Source of the DNA: Phytoseiulus persimilis
Lineage: Eukaryota > Arthropoda > Arachnida > Mesostigmata > Phytoseiidae
Assembly (NCBI GenBank): GCA_037576195.1
Contig: CM075101.1
Coordinates: forward strand, 11,098,001-11,162,000
Direction: 5' to 3'
Length of the DNA stretch: 64,000 nt
A program made the translations under genes and the position numbers. Positions 34,318-46,528 of this stretch are shown one piece after another (position 1 is the first letter of the stretch; each line of letters begins with the position of its first letter). Under the pieces are notes generated by a model, which was given only the letters and a program-made list of their open reading frames with translations, searched no databases and had not been told where the DNA came from.

Positions 34318-34746
34318 CGGAAATGGCGGAAACGGTGTCGATCTGTCAATACTGTAGGACTCTGTGGAGGTGATTCCGAGATCGATCTCACCATATTTTC
34401 CGAAGTCCATGAAGGTGATCCCGAAGTCGATCCAGCCTCATGTCTGGGGATCGAGCCAGAATTCCTTTGCGACTCAGGGGCAGAAGACGATGTGGACCCC
34501 ACGCTGTTCACTTGCGAAGTGCGGTCTCAGCCAAGGCGAGGCTTAGAGGTGCAATCGGACCCAGAACTTGTCCAGGAGATGATGCAAAATGGAGGAGAGT
34601 GGAATCTTATCTCGCGCAAAAAAGGATGCATACTCGAGAGAAAGGAGTACATGCTCAAGCGGAGGAATGCAGAGCTCAACGGTGAACCTTTGTCAAGGCC
34701 TGAGGCCCCCGAGCGACCTTCGTCGCTAGAGAGAATGAGGCATTGA
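34318..34746 (+). CDS. Open frame with 15-residue repeats and a retropepsin-like DSGA motif (unassigned)
   Basis: A frame of 142 codons is open from just after TGA 34315 to TGA 34744, with no ATG near its start, so it would be an internal exon or a fragment. It begins with a basic stretch (RKWRKRCRS), runs through two 15-residue repeats, then reads EFLCDSGAEDDVDPTLFTCE and continues charged (NLISRKKGCILERKEYMLKR). D-S/T-G-A is the catalytic motif of retroviral-type aspartic proteases, but the expected downstream ILG/IGRD-type block is not evident. Most likely it is a piece of an unrecognised retroelement polyprotein, in keeping with the repeat-rich surroundings. A chance frame is possible. 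Confidence 0.3.
   Translation, partial: RKWRKRCRSVNTVGLCGGDSEIDLTIFSEVHEGDPEVDPASCLGIEPEFLCDSGAEDDVDPTLFTCEVRSQPRRGLEVQSDPELVQEMMQNGGEWNLISRKKGCILERKEYMLKRRNAELNGEPLSRPEAPERPSSLERMRH
34360..34458 (+). repeat. 45-bp (15-residue) repeat family, block 1
   Basis: Two units are in register in a plus-strand open frame: GDSEIDLTIFSEVHE and GDPEVDPASCLGIEP (34369-34413, 34414-34458). The reverse complement matches block 2, for example GGAAAATATGGTGAGATCGA here against GAAAAATATGGTCAGATCGA there. Confidence 0.7.
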
Positions 34747-34954
34747 TGACAAGTGAGACGGAAGCTGAATGACGAAGAGGACGGCCCTTGGTTACCCGGA
34801 AGGAATGTAAGACAGGACTTGTCCTGAGTGCCCAGTCACCAAAAGGGTAGAGGGAGGGGTTTTAGAGGATACACCTTACACTCAGGGTAACGGACGTGAG
34901 TCCCATCCCTGGTATCCGGGAGAATTTCCGCTCCAGCCTGAGAAAAAGAAGAAC

Positions 34955-35088
34955 CCCGAAGAGTATGGCCAGAAGGACCCCGGAATCATCTTCATGATTC
35001 CCGAAAAATATGGTCAGATCGATCCCAGTACATCCTCCGTAGGCCCCAGAGGCATGGTCAGTTCCACCCCGGAATCACCTCTACGAAT
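34955..35088 (-). repeat. 45-bp repeat family, block 2 (inverted)
   Basis: Three consecutive units of 45, 45 and 44 bp (34955-34999, 35000-35044, 35045-35088), each beginning CCCGAAAAA or CCCGAAGAG-like and containing TATGGTCAG and CCCCGGAATCA. Relative to blocks 1 and 3 the unit is reversed. Partial flanking units are visible on the left. Confidence 0.75.
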
Positions 35089-35180
35089 CTATGATCGGCA
35101 GTGAGGGCTCTTTTATCTAGGGGGTCTCTCATCTGAGAGGTCCGTTATCTGAGGGATAATGCGGCGGAATCAATGATCCG

Positions 35181-35205
35181 TTATATATATATATATTTTT
35201 TTTTT
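35181..35205 (-). repeat. A/TA simple-sequence tail of the LINE
   Basis: On the plus strand, (TA)n is followed by ten T residues. Read on the minus strand this is an A run followed by TA repeats, immediately downstream of the LINE 3' UTR, as expected for a target-primed insertion tail. Confidence 0.7.
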
Positions 35206-35850
35206 CGGTGACAACCCTCAAAAAGAAGACCATTCACTGGTTCACAAAAGGAGCTGTGCGTGCGAAAAGAGGGAGAATAACTTTGGGAGAAGTCAGAAGA
35301 GCCACAGGAAAAAATGCATTCGCGCAAGAATAGAAAATTCAGCTGGAGTGTAGGCCTCACATAGATCATACCTTCTAAAAAAAACTCAGGCTATTTCTCT
35401 GGTTGATGCGAGAGGATAGAAGTTCGAAAGGCTTCGGGATTGTAGGTTTGGGGAAAGGCTTGAGAGAGAAGGGCATCCCAAACGCGAGATGTGCGAGGGA
35501 AAAACGTATGGTTGAAGTGAGCAGAACGATTGGTGAATAATTGGACAAAATAGCGGTGCTGTGTGCCACTATGTCTGGTTACACGGACGAGGGCCGAAAG
35601 AGGAGGGACGATGGAAGCGATTTCAGTTGAACACCTTCCATGGAAATATCGATAGAATAAACAGAGGTCGACGACTTTGCGTCGAGCAGTACTCGAGAGA
35701 GGGATGATTTCGGGTTCCATAGAGCAAAAGAAGGTGAGAGGGGAAACAGCGCTTGGCTGGAAGAAGGAAGCCCAGCTTTTCAGCCCTGTTGGCGATGTGA
35801 TAGTGCCATAACAGAAAGATATCATGATGGTGCTCTTGCTGCTCCTTCAA
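35206..35850 (-). mobile_element. 5'-truncated non-LTR retrotransposon (LINE), 3' end
   Basis: The minus strand encodes the C-terminal end of a LINE ORF2. An AEKLGFLLPAKRCF...LLLYGTRNHPSLEYCS segment is in one frame. After a frameshift it continues RRKVVDLCLFYRYFHGRC...SGTQHRYFVQLF and HFNHTFFPRTSRVWDALLSQ, the usual FFPRT-x-x-WNSLP-type ending of jockey/CR1-like elements. It ends near 35391, followed by about 185 bp of 3' UTR and a tail of A and TA repeats (35181-35205 on the plus strand). The truncation and frameshift show it is inactive. Confidence 0.8.
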
Positions 35851-36354
35851 CGCGGCCTATTGCCTGAACGATATCTGATCCACCAATCTATCTGAGCCCT
35901 CTATGTCGTCTGGTGATTTATTCTAGTTTGTCCCTTGCATGCTGGTGATTGAAACTTCCGGCTGTCCAATTCTCCGTGAAACCAACCTCGTGGGAAAAGA
36001 GCTCCGTAGATATTCCTATCCGTAGTACGGAGCTACAATTCATACGCGGCTTCCGGACGCTGTCCGAAAGAACCCGTCAGGTCGGAAAGTCTTCGGGCTT
36101 CAAGCGAACCACTGATGCTGTCGCGGTTCATCGGAGAGCGCCGATCGGATGAAATATCACATTACAAGAATTTTATAAATAGCGCTGGTTGACATAGGTG
36201 AATATCAGTAATGAGATCGATAGCTTGAAGAGCTTCAGCAGCCACACAGCGACGCCACTGAAGGTCGAATATCTTCACTAAGTATAATCCACTCCGTCTG
36301 ACAGTCTGTCAGTTTGTTTGCCCTCTTTCTAGACTATGTGGGTGGTTTCGGTAC

Positions 36355-36460
36355 AAATCCGACCATACTAACTGAAAATACCCTTCTGGGTCTGGAAAGG
36401 TGATGCCGGGATCGATCTGACTACACTTCTCCGGGTCCGGAGGAACGATTCCGACTTGAT
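36355..36460 (+). repeat. 45-bp repeat family, block 3
   Basis: Same orientation as block 1: GGTGATGCCGGGATCGATCT (plus-strand 36399 onward), followed by a second diverged unit starting AACGATTCCGAC. The left neighbour (ACCATACTAACTGAAAATAC) matches the IDLTIxxE part of the unit. Confidence 0.6.
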
Positions 36461-39400
36461 TGCCGCCTAGAGCCCCAGCGCTCCCGAGGGCTCCGAATGC
36501 TGGCGGTTGAAGCCCTCGGGCACTTCTATCGACTCTTGATCCGAGCTGGGTCCATCATGTGTCTCGTTGAATCTCGTGAGCCGCGTCATTTCCGAGAGAA
36601 ATATATAAAACTGGCATCTCGCAGATTAGTCGACTGGTAAAAATGCTCGAGTAGGCCGTAGTGAACGTTCCTGGAAAAGTGCTCGGATATTTTCTTACGT
36701 TCTCGACTCACTTGGACTTCTGGTCAGTCGAAGCTAGTCGGTGTGTGAGATCGGAGTACGATCGGTTGAGTCGGATTCAGTTTGGTTTTCGTTGAGATAT
36801 ATCATCGACAGCCGATTCAGAGGCCAGCTATCGACGGCACCTAAGATCACGAGGCTGCTCAGAAACTTAACGCAGGACCCGTCACAGGCGGGGAGCGACG
36901 AAATTTGAACTCGATCGAGAAGATCGAGCTCAGGTCCAAAAAAAAACCAAACACCAGCGGGCACCAGCGAACTCAGACAACCCTTCTCAGTCTGAGTGCG
37001 AGCGCATTTTTCACAACAACTGGGATTCGGATCCGAGGCTCGGAACCGACTTTAGAAGTTTTGGCGCTTACGCTCAATGACCTGATCCGCGCACCATTCC
37101 AAATCTCATGTTCTAACTCCGATTCGGATTCGCAGTCGGGTTCCTTCTCGAAAATTGGCGGGAATAAGTGACGCTCGGTGCATACATTGCATACCCATGT
37201 TGCGCCTGAGGGGAGCTCGATTTAAAGAGGTGCAGACGGTGAGCGATTCAAAATGTCGCCAGAGTGTGAGTGCGAGATGCATCGACCTCTGACCGTCGAA
37301 AGTTTCTCCAAAGACTGAATCTGCTAGAAGTTGAGCACACACAGATTGTTTCACCATGTTTGCAGATGAGTCTCTCCGTGAACGACTCCTTAAGACCGGG
37401 AAAAAGGTCTGTTGAAGGATATAGCCGGGGCCCTGTACGATGCGCGAGCTGCCGCGAGCCGGCTACGGCTTGAGCAACTTTCGTTGCATGGTGAATTACC
37501 CAATGAAAAAAAACTTCGAGCTCGTCGAACTGATCTTTCGACTCTTCTTTGATTTTTTCTTACGTCATCGATGAGAAGCCTGTTAGGACCTTGATTGGGA
37601 GTCAGATCAAGCTTGAGCTGTGTTTCCCCGCGGCGAGGTAAGGGTTGGCTGCTTAGAAGGCCGATTCTGCTCTGTCGAAGTTCTGAGTGAATGTGGAGAG
37701 TCGTCTCCTGTGTGATCCATCTCCAACATTTCACTCAAAGAAGGCGCGTAATCTCTACCGGGATTCGGAACTGCCTGCGAAGACGCGGGAAACCAACTCC
37801 GCAACCTCTGGTTGCTTGAGTCATCATTGTCGCGAATCGCTTGCGCCCCTCTCTCCCCGGCCAGCTACACCTTCATGAAGGATGATTTGCAGCTCCGTTT
37901 CCGTGCTTATTGTGGACTCTTTCTCAGGAACGGCGAAGGTTCCGCCAGATCATTGAGTCCAAACCTCGTTGTGGCACTTTCTGGCTGGGACGCCCCTTCT
38001 CTGTCCCCCAAGAGTCGGGCATCTTAGTATGTGGCATAATCAGAACTGTCAATGAGTCTCAACTCTCCTATGTCCTATTTCTGGGAGCTCTTGAGTGAGC
38101 TGTAGCTTCGGCTCGGGGTGGAACGGGGTTGGGACAAGTGCCCGTCGTGGATCAAGGCGTGAAATGAGAAATTCCTTGCAGAACGAATCGAGAATCGGAA
38201 CGTCTCCCGAAATGCTGAGGACACGACCCCCTCGTGTTCAGAACTTCTATCTCTAAACCCGGAGCGGCGAAGCACACTTCTGAGCCTCTCATCATTGTAA
38301 CGGTGTTGGAAGAAGTACAGAGGGAAAACCGAAACAATTATTCGCCTGCCGATGTTATGCCCTGGTGGAGCCCCTTTCATTTCATGGCTCGCTCTCATTG
38401 AGAAATATTCTGTATTGATTAGCGGCTGCTTTTCGGGATTTCTCTGAGAAGTGACCACCCACGGACGAAAAGTGAGGCCATGGAGCGCCGAATCGAAGTT
38501 TTTCCTTGTGAACATCCATAATGGCGGTCCAAGTCTTCTAAACTGGGACTCTCAGCATCAGCGTCGGCGAATAATAAGTTTCTCATATTTGTGGCTCGGA
38601 GCCGCCGTGTGAGAGCGAGACTCGTCGGTTTCTGTTTTTGAGTGGACCACCGACCCAGCATTCGTGAAACATTTGCTGGGTAATGAGCGAATTGTTAGGG
38701 ACGTTTCCAGACTCTTAAAGTGTTCCCTCCCTTCAAGTGTGCGGTCAGATGTCCCCGAATGAGCTCCAATATTACAAACTTTCCACGGAATGCTGTCATC
38801 AGCTCGAGCACGGGCACGCAGTCAGTGCGACGGAAGACAGCTATGGGTCAATACCTTCGTATACGACAGAAAGCAAGAGATTAGAAACCCGAGTGTTCCG
38901 AGCGAAGTGCACGCCATCCGTAGATCTGCATGATAGGTATCACAGTGTTGAGTGGTAACTCGCAGATTCGGATCTCGAGTCGGACCGACTCCTTCAGTGA
39001 TGGTTTCCATGATTTTGACACTCTTGGTGCGAATGTCGGAGACGCTTTCCTCTCGCAACCACTTCCGCAACACAGGCCGGAAAGCCCTCGAGCCGGAGCC
39101 AGAAAAAGTCCGTTGTTCACAGCAGCGCATCCGGGCAAGCTTGCAGAAATATTCGGCGTAGTACTTGTTCTGCTGGCTTTGAAGAAATTCAGCGTACACT
39201 CCCTGAAAACTCAGCTCAACCAATGGGCGTGTTTGTTTGATCTTTTCGGCCAGCACCCTACTGTGCCGTTCCAATGGGCTCGCCGGCATAAAAAGCCGCT
39301 TTCGTTATCTACCACAACGATCGCATCCCAATTGTGATGCCGTCAGCTCAGGAGCAAACCACAGAAGTGCAGTTCTCGCAACTGGTTTTGACTTTCGGTT

Positions 39401-41336
39401 GATATTCATCTTCCATCCATCGGCGAGACGACGCTAAGGCTGTCTTGCTCACAAACTCGCCTCAGTATTCCCTTCTCGATAAGCTTCTTGATCTTTCAAC
39501 GACCGTTAAGCCACTTCACAACTCTGTCATGAAGCCGAGGTTCCGGATAGCAACCAAAGTTCATGTTTCTCCTCCAAACGCATTCAGGTTCCTCTCTGGT
39601 TGCCCGGTTCTCGCTCCAAGGAAGTGAAAACCTCATCTCTACGTTGCTTCAAGCGCATGCGCAGCTTCCAACTTCAGCCATTGAGCGCCGAAAGTGTCGC
39701 TCGGCCCAACAACCTGGCAGCTGTTGGTCGATTGTTTGCTATCGACACCGGAGGGAAAAACACCAGCTGAAGGAACGATGGTTTGATTTTCTGCTCAAAT
39801 AAATTACGTGAAAATGACTCCGATGTCTGTCACACCATCCACCAAACGAGCAGATGGCGCTAAGTGGAGCGGACTCCTCATCTTCCCAACGTAATTAGGT
39901 TTGTCATCATCTGCGCGATCGATCCATACAGAAAGATCACAGCCGGCCGCTGCTGCGGGAATACTGTGCTACCTTGGCTGTCACCTACCGGGTGGACTTC
40001 CGCGACACGACCTCCGACAAGTCCAAGACTCAAGGGGGGGGGGGAGTGGAAGGATTGCCTCAGCTCATAGACTTAGCTTGACTAGAATGTAGAGTCCCGC
40101 TCGAGGTTCGCGGTAATGTCGCAACCGGGTCGCGAACGACGCGAGAATTCGCAAGCTGTCGTTTTGAAGCAACAGCAGCCCAAGATGAAGTGGCGAAGGC
40201 TGGATAGAACGCTACAGGATGAGCAATAGCTCGTGCAGAGAGACACTCGTCGTGTTTGGCGTTGTGCTCAGCTCAGCACATTGTAGCCGCTGGCGCTGAG
40301 CTCGGGACCGCTCGCTTTGACCGCCGTCGTCGTTGTTGATCATCATTGGGCCCGTAAACCTCTTACCTGAGCCGGGGCGGCCCGGAGCGAATCGCGCCCA
40401 ATCGGCTGCACAATCAACATCAGCAGTTGTGCGCGTTGGGAGTTTTGGGGGGCCTGATCCCGGAAAAATTCTGGTTCAGCGATCGGCTACAGAATGGGCT
40501 TGGGTCGGCTGTTCAGACCTCGCGGTTCTTCGGAGTTATGGGAATGCTTCGAGAGGAGAGGCTGAGTGTCCGAACACGTGATTCCGGCTGCCTTGGGACA
40601 TGCGAAGCGTTTCGCAGCTTTTTCTGATTTGGTCAATGAGGGAAATCGATCAGAGACTGCGACAGTGAAACTGCCGAGAAACTGTCTTCACTGGATTGGA
40701 ACCGCGCGAGTTGTCGCCTTGGTCCACAGAGGGCGCTCTCGGCGATATAGTTGGTTGTCTTGTTGTTGGCTATGGCGGCGGCGGCGGCGGCGCGGACTGA
40801 TTGTAGGAAGAGAAGCGGCGAAGTGAACCAACCAAGCCTGCTCTATGTTGGGTCCGCCTCTCGCATCGAAGCAACGGACTGTCTATGAAACTGACTGCCG
40901 CTCGACTGCCGGATCAACTGACTGGCTGTTGCCTTCCTTCCCGGCGTTAACGCCGAACGTTCTACGCTAAACTACAGTGAACACGATCCTCAGAGCGCTG
41001 TGTGAATCTTGAGTGCCCGTTCGTTCAAGTTGAATAAGTGCCTAGGAACAGGCCGCATCGGGTCTTAGCGCAAGGCCCGTTGTCATCGAAATTCGCTACA
41101 TCGGCGGTGAGGGAGTTCGGTGTTGACAAAGGTACTCCTCTCGGAACCCGTTGTCTCGGAGGTAAGCATCGAGGAGATTTCGTGGATCGAGACTCTGCCC
41201 TTGGGAGCACGACTTCGGTGTTTCCACGTTATCGAAGTGGCCCTCCCGGCGAGATGTGTTGAAAATCGCAATCACGACTCTTTGCTGGATCCCACCACTC
41301 TGAGACTCTCGGGATTCGGACTCGAGGTTGTTGAGC
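36461..41336. other. Intergenic and probable 5' region of omb
   Basis: No supported exon. The last 300 bp before ATG 41337 presumably include omb 5' UTR. A minus-strand open frame at 38822-39289 has no recognisable domain. A GCG run lies near 40777. Confidence 0.45.
40034..40044. repeat. 11-nt poly-G run
   Basis: Eleven consecutive G residues in the region upstream of omb. Confidence 0.9.
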
Positions 41337-41767
41337 ATGGAAGACGCGAAAGCCACCTCTACTTCTGTCGGCACAACACCATCCGCTCCGAGGAAAGCCA
41401 AAGACTTCAGTGTGAGATCCCTCCTGGAAGATGTAGCTCCGCCGCCAGAACCGACTCCGCTGCCCATCATCTCCCCTCTGTACTACCAGCATCTTTATCA
41501 ACAAATTCTGCTGCAACAACAGCAGCACCAACAGCAGCACCCTCTCGGCTTGCCATGGAACCCGCTGGCGAGCAGTCTCGGGCTGGGGCTGGGTTTATCC
41601 CAGCCGCTGAGTCTCCCTCCTCCTGTCCCCTCGCTACCCTGTCTTGGCACAGCTCCAGTGAAAGACGACGGCATCCGAGATGAGCCGCAAGTGAACCTCG
41701 AAGCGAAAGACCTCTGGGACAAGTTCCATGCGTTCGGCACGGAGATGGTCGTCACAAAATCTGGGAG
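41337..41767 (+). CDS. bi: Omb/Tbx2 exon 1 (N-terminus and start of T-box)
   Basis: ATG 41337 has a good context (A at -3, G at +4) and is the first ATG after an in-frame TGA at 41301. The exon codes for 143 residues plus two bases and ends at donor GGGAG|gtgagt (41768). Features in order are a Ser/Thr-rich start, an eh1-like FSVRSLL at residues 24-30, a Pro-rich stretch, a Gln-rich segment ([10 protein letters not shown]), Leu/Pro-rich sequence, then the T-box start from Asp115 ([17 protein letters not shown]). The codon for the first Arg of RRMFPPF is split with exon 2, the same junction I recall from vertebrate Tbx2/3. Upstream non-coding exons cannot be excluded. Confidence 0.95.
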
Positions 41768-44700
41768 GTGAGTTTGAAAACGTAGATTTTTATTCGCATA
41801 ATCGTAAATCTGCAAAGAATTCCCCAACCGGGGCTCGAACGCCGGGATGTTGAATTGCCACGAGTGCAAGCTTCGCAACAAAAGTTTGCTCGATCACTTC
41901 CATCGGCTGTTCGTCTTAATGAGGGCTAGATGAGCATCGCGACCGACGGCATATCGATCACGATCGCTCTCCAAAAGGCTGGCGGAGTCTAGCTCTCCCA
42001 TCAGCAATCCTTGCTGGGAAAACTCGCGAAGAGAGAAATAGCTACTCTTGGCCAAGTAACCCGAGTGAACTAGACCGCCGCCACGCAAATTCACTTACGA
42101 TGGTACCGTACCAGATTCACGGAGCACCTCGATGCGTCCGAGAGAGCTGGGGAAAGGTCAGCGAGCCTTCGGTGTTTGACGAGCGGATCTTTTGGGTATT
42201 CGGGAAACAGACGGGTATTCCCCACCAACCGAGAGAGAATGGCGCTCTCTCCAACTTGAGAGATCGGACTCATGGAGGCACTAAAGGCCCGGCCGTGTCA
42301 CCGGGGTCAGGCTCCGAGGCCCACCCGGTGCGTTAGGCGGGAATGCCCTGCATGCGAGTGAACTAGAAGGAACGCCCCGACGGCACGGAAACTGAGTTGT
42401 CTCGTACAAACAGGAGGCGAAACAGTACTCGCCTCTCGATGCCGTGCGACCTCTGGGAACGACCCGTATGCAGAGGGGGACGATCTGAAGTACCGAGCAG
42501 GCGCTGCAAAAGCTGTAAATCATTAAGGAGAGAAGCCATTAGGAATCATCTATAGCATTCAAATATCGTTATCTTTCGAATGGAGGCCGTTTTTACTCAA
42601 GCGGTAAGTGGGCACTTGTCGGAAACTATGCGGGTCGATACTCAAAATCACTGAAAACGAAATTCACGCAGGCTCATATCAATATAGAGATCGGAGAACA
42701 CGCCGATGAGCTGGACGTTGCGCAGAGAGAGCACACTAGACAACGGCATTGACACGCGCACGTGCTGCGAATATTTTTCCCTCAGATTCGGCGGTTTCCA
42801 TAAATGTATCTGTGTCGGGAGAGACTGTGAGGCAGCCGGTGGAAACGAAGACAAATCTGGAGCGGATCCAGATATGTTAGAAAAATGGAGAAATCAACCA
42901 TATCGGTGTGAAGTTGCCGCATTCGCAAGCATCGAATTTCTGAAGGAATGGATGCATGTTGGGCACGCCTCGATTTTCGAAAAATATGAGCCGGCATGAA
43001 TTCTGGGAGATGAGAGTCATTTTGAAGAGCTAGGTGCTTAAAGTCGCACCTTGCAGCGCCAGAGTAGCGTCCATCAAAGAGCGGAATGGTGTCCAAGGAG
43101 AAATGGACACCATGCGGCTGTTGATGAGTACTCGCTAACTGTCGTTCCGGCTAACTGTTGGCGTTAACAACCGACAAGCTCGCCGTTCCCCCACAAAAAA
43201 AAAATGAAATGCAGCGATTGTAATGATGCGGATCTCATTGAGGCTCATGTCGAAGTGACAACTCGACGGTCCGCCCTTGAAGCTGGGAGCGACCAATGGG
43301 CTCTATCGCTCGCACACCAAGGTGTTGAACATTAACACCTCCCTCGATGACGTCATGGGCCTGCTGCGCCACCATTGGTCGGGATTTCTCGTTGACTGAA
43401 CATCTCGGATTTCCGATGATTGATCGCGGCGACCGAACGAATCAGTCATCCGAACATGCACTATGCTGATGGGCACAAGAAATCGATACTTCTAGGGAGC
43501 GTAGGGACGTGAATTTCACCCCAGCGCTCTTCCGGTGAGTTTTTCGGGAACCTATCGCCCGACGATAAATGAAATCAAGGACTTCTTTCTCCATCGAATT
43601 ACGGAAAATTTTCGTCTGACAATGAGAGTGTTTGTATTCTAGATGACGTTAAATCGAAGGAGGCTGTAGGAGCTCCGAGTGTCACGCAAATCGAAAGATT
43701 CCGACTCAACGTCTCAGAGCACGGTTTCGATGAATCCCGGTGGAGAAGATCTGGTGACATCACGTGATCTCTGGTTTCACTGAATCCACCACGCGATTTC
43801 GTTGGTCCCACATCTCCGTCCCGAGTTCATTCTGCTACGCTCTGAAATCTTTTGAGGGATGGAGGAAGGGAGCGAGAGAATCAATTCTCGATTTCTCCCC
43901 CGTGAAACGCAAGAAATATACATTCTAGTCAGTAGCTCCGATGATCCGAACGATTCCTGAGCGAAATACCAAGCACTTCACTTGGAATACGTGAGCTGTT
44001 CGAGCAAGCAGGGGAACTAAGCGTCCCCGTCTTACTCGACAGAGGGAAGTGAGTGTTGGTGAATTTGCGGCTGGAGTAGCAGCGCGTTGCGCCGGCCCGG
44101 GGTGAGATGGACAGTGGTCAGCGAAACACGCGGGGAGATAGAGCACGAAAGAGGGCGACGGGAAAAGCGCGTCATTCAGCGAACTCATGCTGGCGATGAA
44201 ACGGCCTGCCTCCGTATTTCTGGCGCGATTAGCGAACGCCGCGATAAACGTTTAGTTCTCAAAATCGCCGACGCGCTTCTTCTCCTTCTGTGGTTGGTTT
44301 GCGGCTACGACAACGACCACGACGTCGACGTCAAATGCCACTCGAACGAGACCCGAAGGAGTGGGACGTCGAACAGATCGTTAAGTGGTCAAAGCCACTG
44401 TGTGAACGCAGCAGCTCACGGGTGATTGGGCTCGAGTCCGGCTTGAGGCCAAAATACTCGAGGCGGAATTGCGTGGAAGGTTTTCGCATACGCCGCTCGA
44501 GGACTTGACCGCGACTGCGTGCCCCGAAGCCTTGCCCGGAGTTCCGGAGCCCAAGCTCCAGAGCCTGTGATGTATGTATGTTCGACAGGAGCGAACTCGT
44601 TCGGACTGGAGGGAGGCGGCCAGAGCCTTAGACCTTTTGACGAACGTCCGATCGACATTGACATCAAGGCTCAACTTCGCCAAACAAGCAGTACCCTAGT

Positions 44701-45639
44701 TGGAACGCTCAACAAACGCTCCGTGCGCGTAGGCGAGGACAGAGCGTCGATCGGCGAGAAAAACGCGGCGAGACGTCCGCGACTTATGCCTATGCGGAGT
44801 TCGGGACACGCGGGAAATCCAACATGTTGGAAGCACGGTCCCAATATGCGGAGCGTCGTGCGACTATCTCCTGCATCTCCGGGCTAAGCTGAAAATGTCC
44901 CGCTCGCCCGAATCAGAATCAGTCCGCGTAATCTGCTTGTGAGACCTTTAACCTCGCTCGTTCACTTTCATGAGTTCTTCTGCGCGCTTTTCTTCTCACC
45001 TTTTTTGAGCAGGATCTGAACAAGAAGGAGGATAAACGTAGAAAACGGAGAATGCCAACAACGTTGTAAAATTGTGCTTCATTCGGATTAAACTCGTCCA
45101 GAAGAGAAACCTCTAAAACCGCTCGGGGCAGGAGCTCGCAATTTCGTTTACTTTTCGTCGACACGAGTTTCATCGTTACTTGCTCCCGAGATTCAGACGA
45201 AACGAAAAACGTGAACGAGATGATGATAGATTTAATCGTAATGACGGTGGCAACAGCCCTAATGATGATTCATCATGGACGACGATAATCCCGAATGCTG
45301 TTAATGGAAATTGACGCAGACTCTTCCGATGGGCATAACGTTTGATCGGGGCGAACGACGAGTGAACGCAAGAGCGATGAGACGTCGACGAAATCGTGAA
45401 GCAGCTATGAAAACCTCGAGAAAGTTTTGGATTCCGATGGTCCTGGAGGGGGGCTCAAGCAGCGACCTCTTGGACACTTCCCGAGGGAGTTCAAAACTGA
45501 GGTCTCCAACGGGCTGCTGGAGCTGGCGAAGCGCGAAACAGTGTTCAGCGTTGTTCGTCATTGAACGGCGAACTTTTTACTATTTTTCCGCCGAAACTCC
45601 CCGCGTCGTTTGTGTTTTACGTCCTTGAGCACTACGAGA

Positions 45640-45651
45640 GGGGGGGGGGGG
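45640..45651. repeat. 12-nt poly-G run in omb intron 1
   Basis: Twelve consecutive G residues flanked by GAGA and GAGGAT. Confidence 0.9.
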
Positions 45652-46528
45652 AGGATCACAGCAAGGCCCAAGAGCGGAACACTCGAATCTCCCGAGGGGT
45701 CGCGCTCCGTATGCGGGCGGAACACTTGTTCTCAGACATCTTACTCACTCGGTTGAGGTCTCTTTCGAGCCGTGAATCTGCGTTCCGATAACTCTGCATA
45801 GTTCGTTCTTCGCCACTTCGTTTCGGCGGTCTTGGCACTAGAATGCGGGCCCTCATCGTGGCGCGCATCAACGCGATCACCGTTTTCCTCGCCTCCATCA
45901 ACATCGTGCCTGTTTCAAAGGGTTCGGCTGCTTTTCTCGGAAAAAAAGAAAAAGAAAAACATTCCTATTCTCGGAACGGATTCCATCGACTGGAATCAGC
46001 GAGAAAAAAATCAATTTCGGCGTTTTCGGGAGGTCTGTTCCGAGACACTAATGGTTCTTAATGTTCGTTGTAGGATGTCAATTATGAATCATCATGGCCG
46101 CGTAAGAGGAGGGCGAAATCGGTAGCGGCGGTCGTCTTTCGCCACTCTGTAAAAAGACTCGTTTCCATAAGACTGGAGTCACGATCCGAGCGTTTTCGTC
46201 TCTTGAACGAAGCGAGTCGCCTCCTCTGCAGCTGTGTTCCCGAGTCGGAAAACACGACAATATCGTCCTGGCGAAGGAAAATCGAAACTCCTCGAGAGGA
46301 ATTCTCTCTTTCAGCTGCTCGGCGGGCCGACTCGAATGCGATTTGTCAACTTCCATATTCGGCTGAACAAGTCGCGTTGATTTCAAAGCTGCCGCGAGCG
46401 AACCTATCGCTCGGTAGAGCAGACAGGCGTTCAGTGAAGCGTTGATCGAGATCGGCAGCAAGAACCGTTGTTTGATACTTCATTACAGTGCCTATTAGCT
46501 GGGAGCATTAGCATCGCGGCCGCATTGT

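Noticed and set aside
38822..39289. 155-codon minus-strand open frame with a Cys/aromatic-rich middle, and an upstream IEKGILRR-like string
   Set aside because: A retroelement polyprotein was considered, but the motifs are not in the expected order and stops interrupt the upstream part.
41120..41683. 187-codon plus-strand open frame overlapping omb exon 1
   Set aside because: It is an out-of-frame shadow of the omb N-terminus, whose own frame continues into the T-box.
41822..41860. tRNA-like T-arm (GTTCGAGCCCC on the minus strand) near the start of omb intron 1
   Set aside because: No acceptor-stem pairing and no D or anticodon arm at the right spacing; at best a tRNA-derived scrap.
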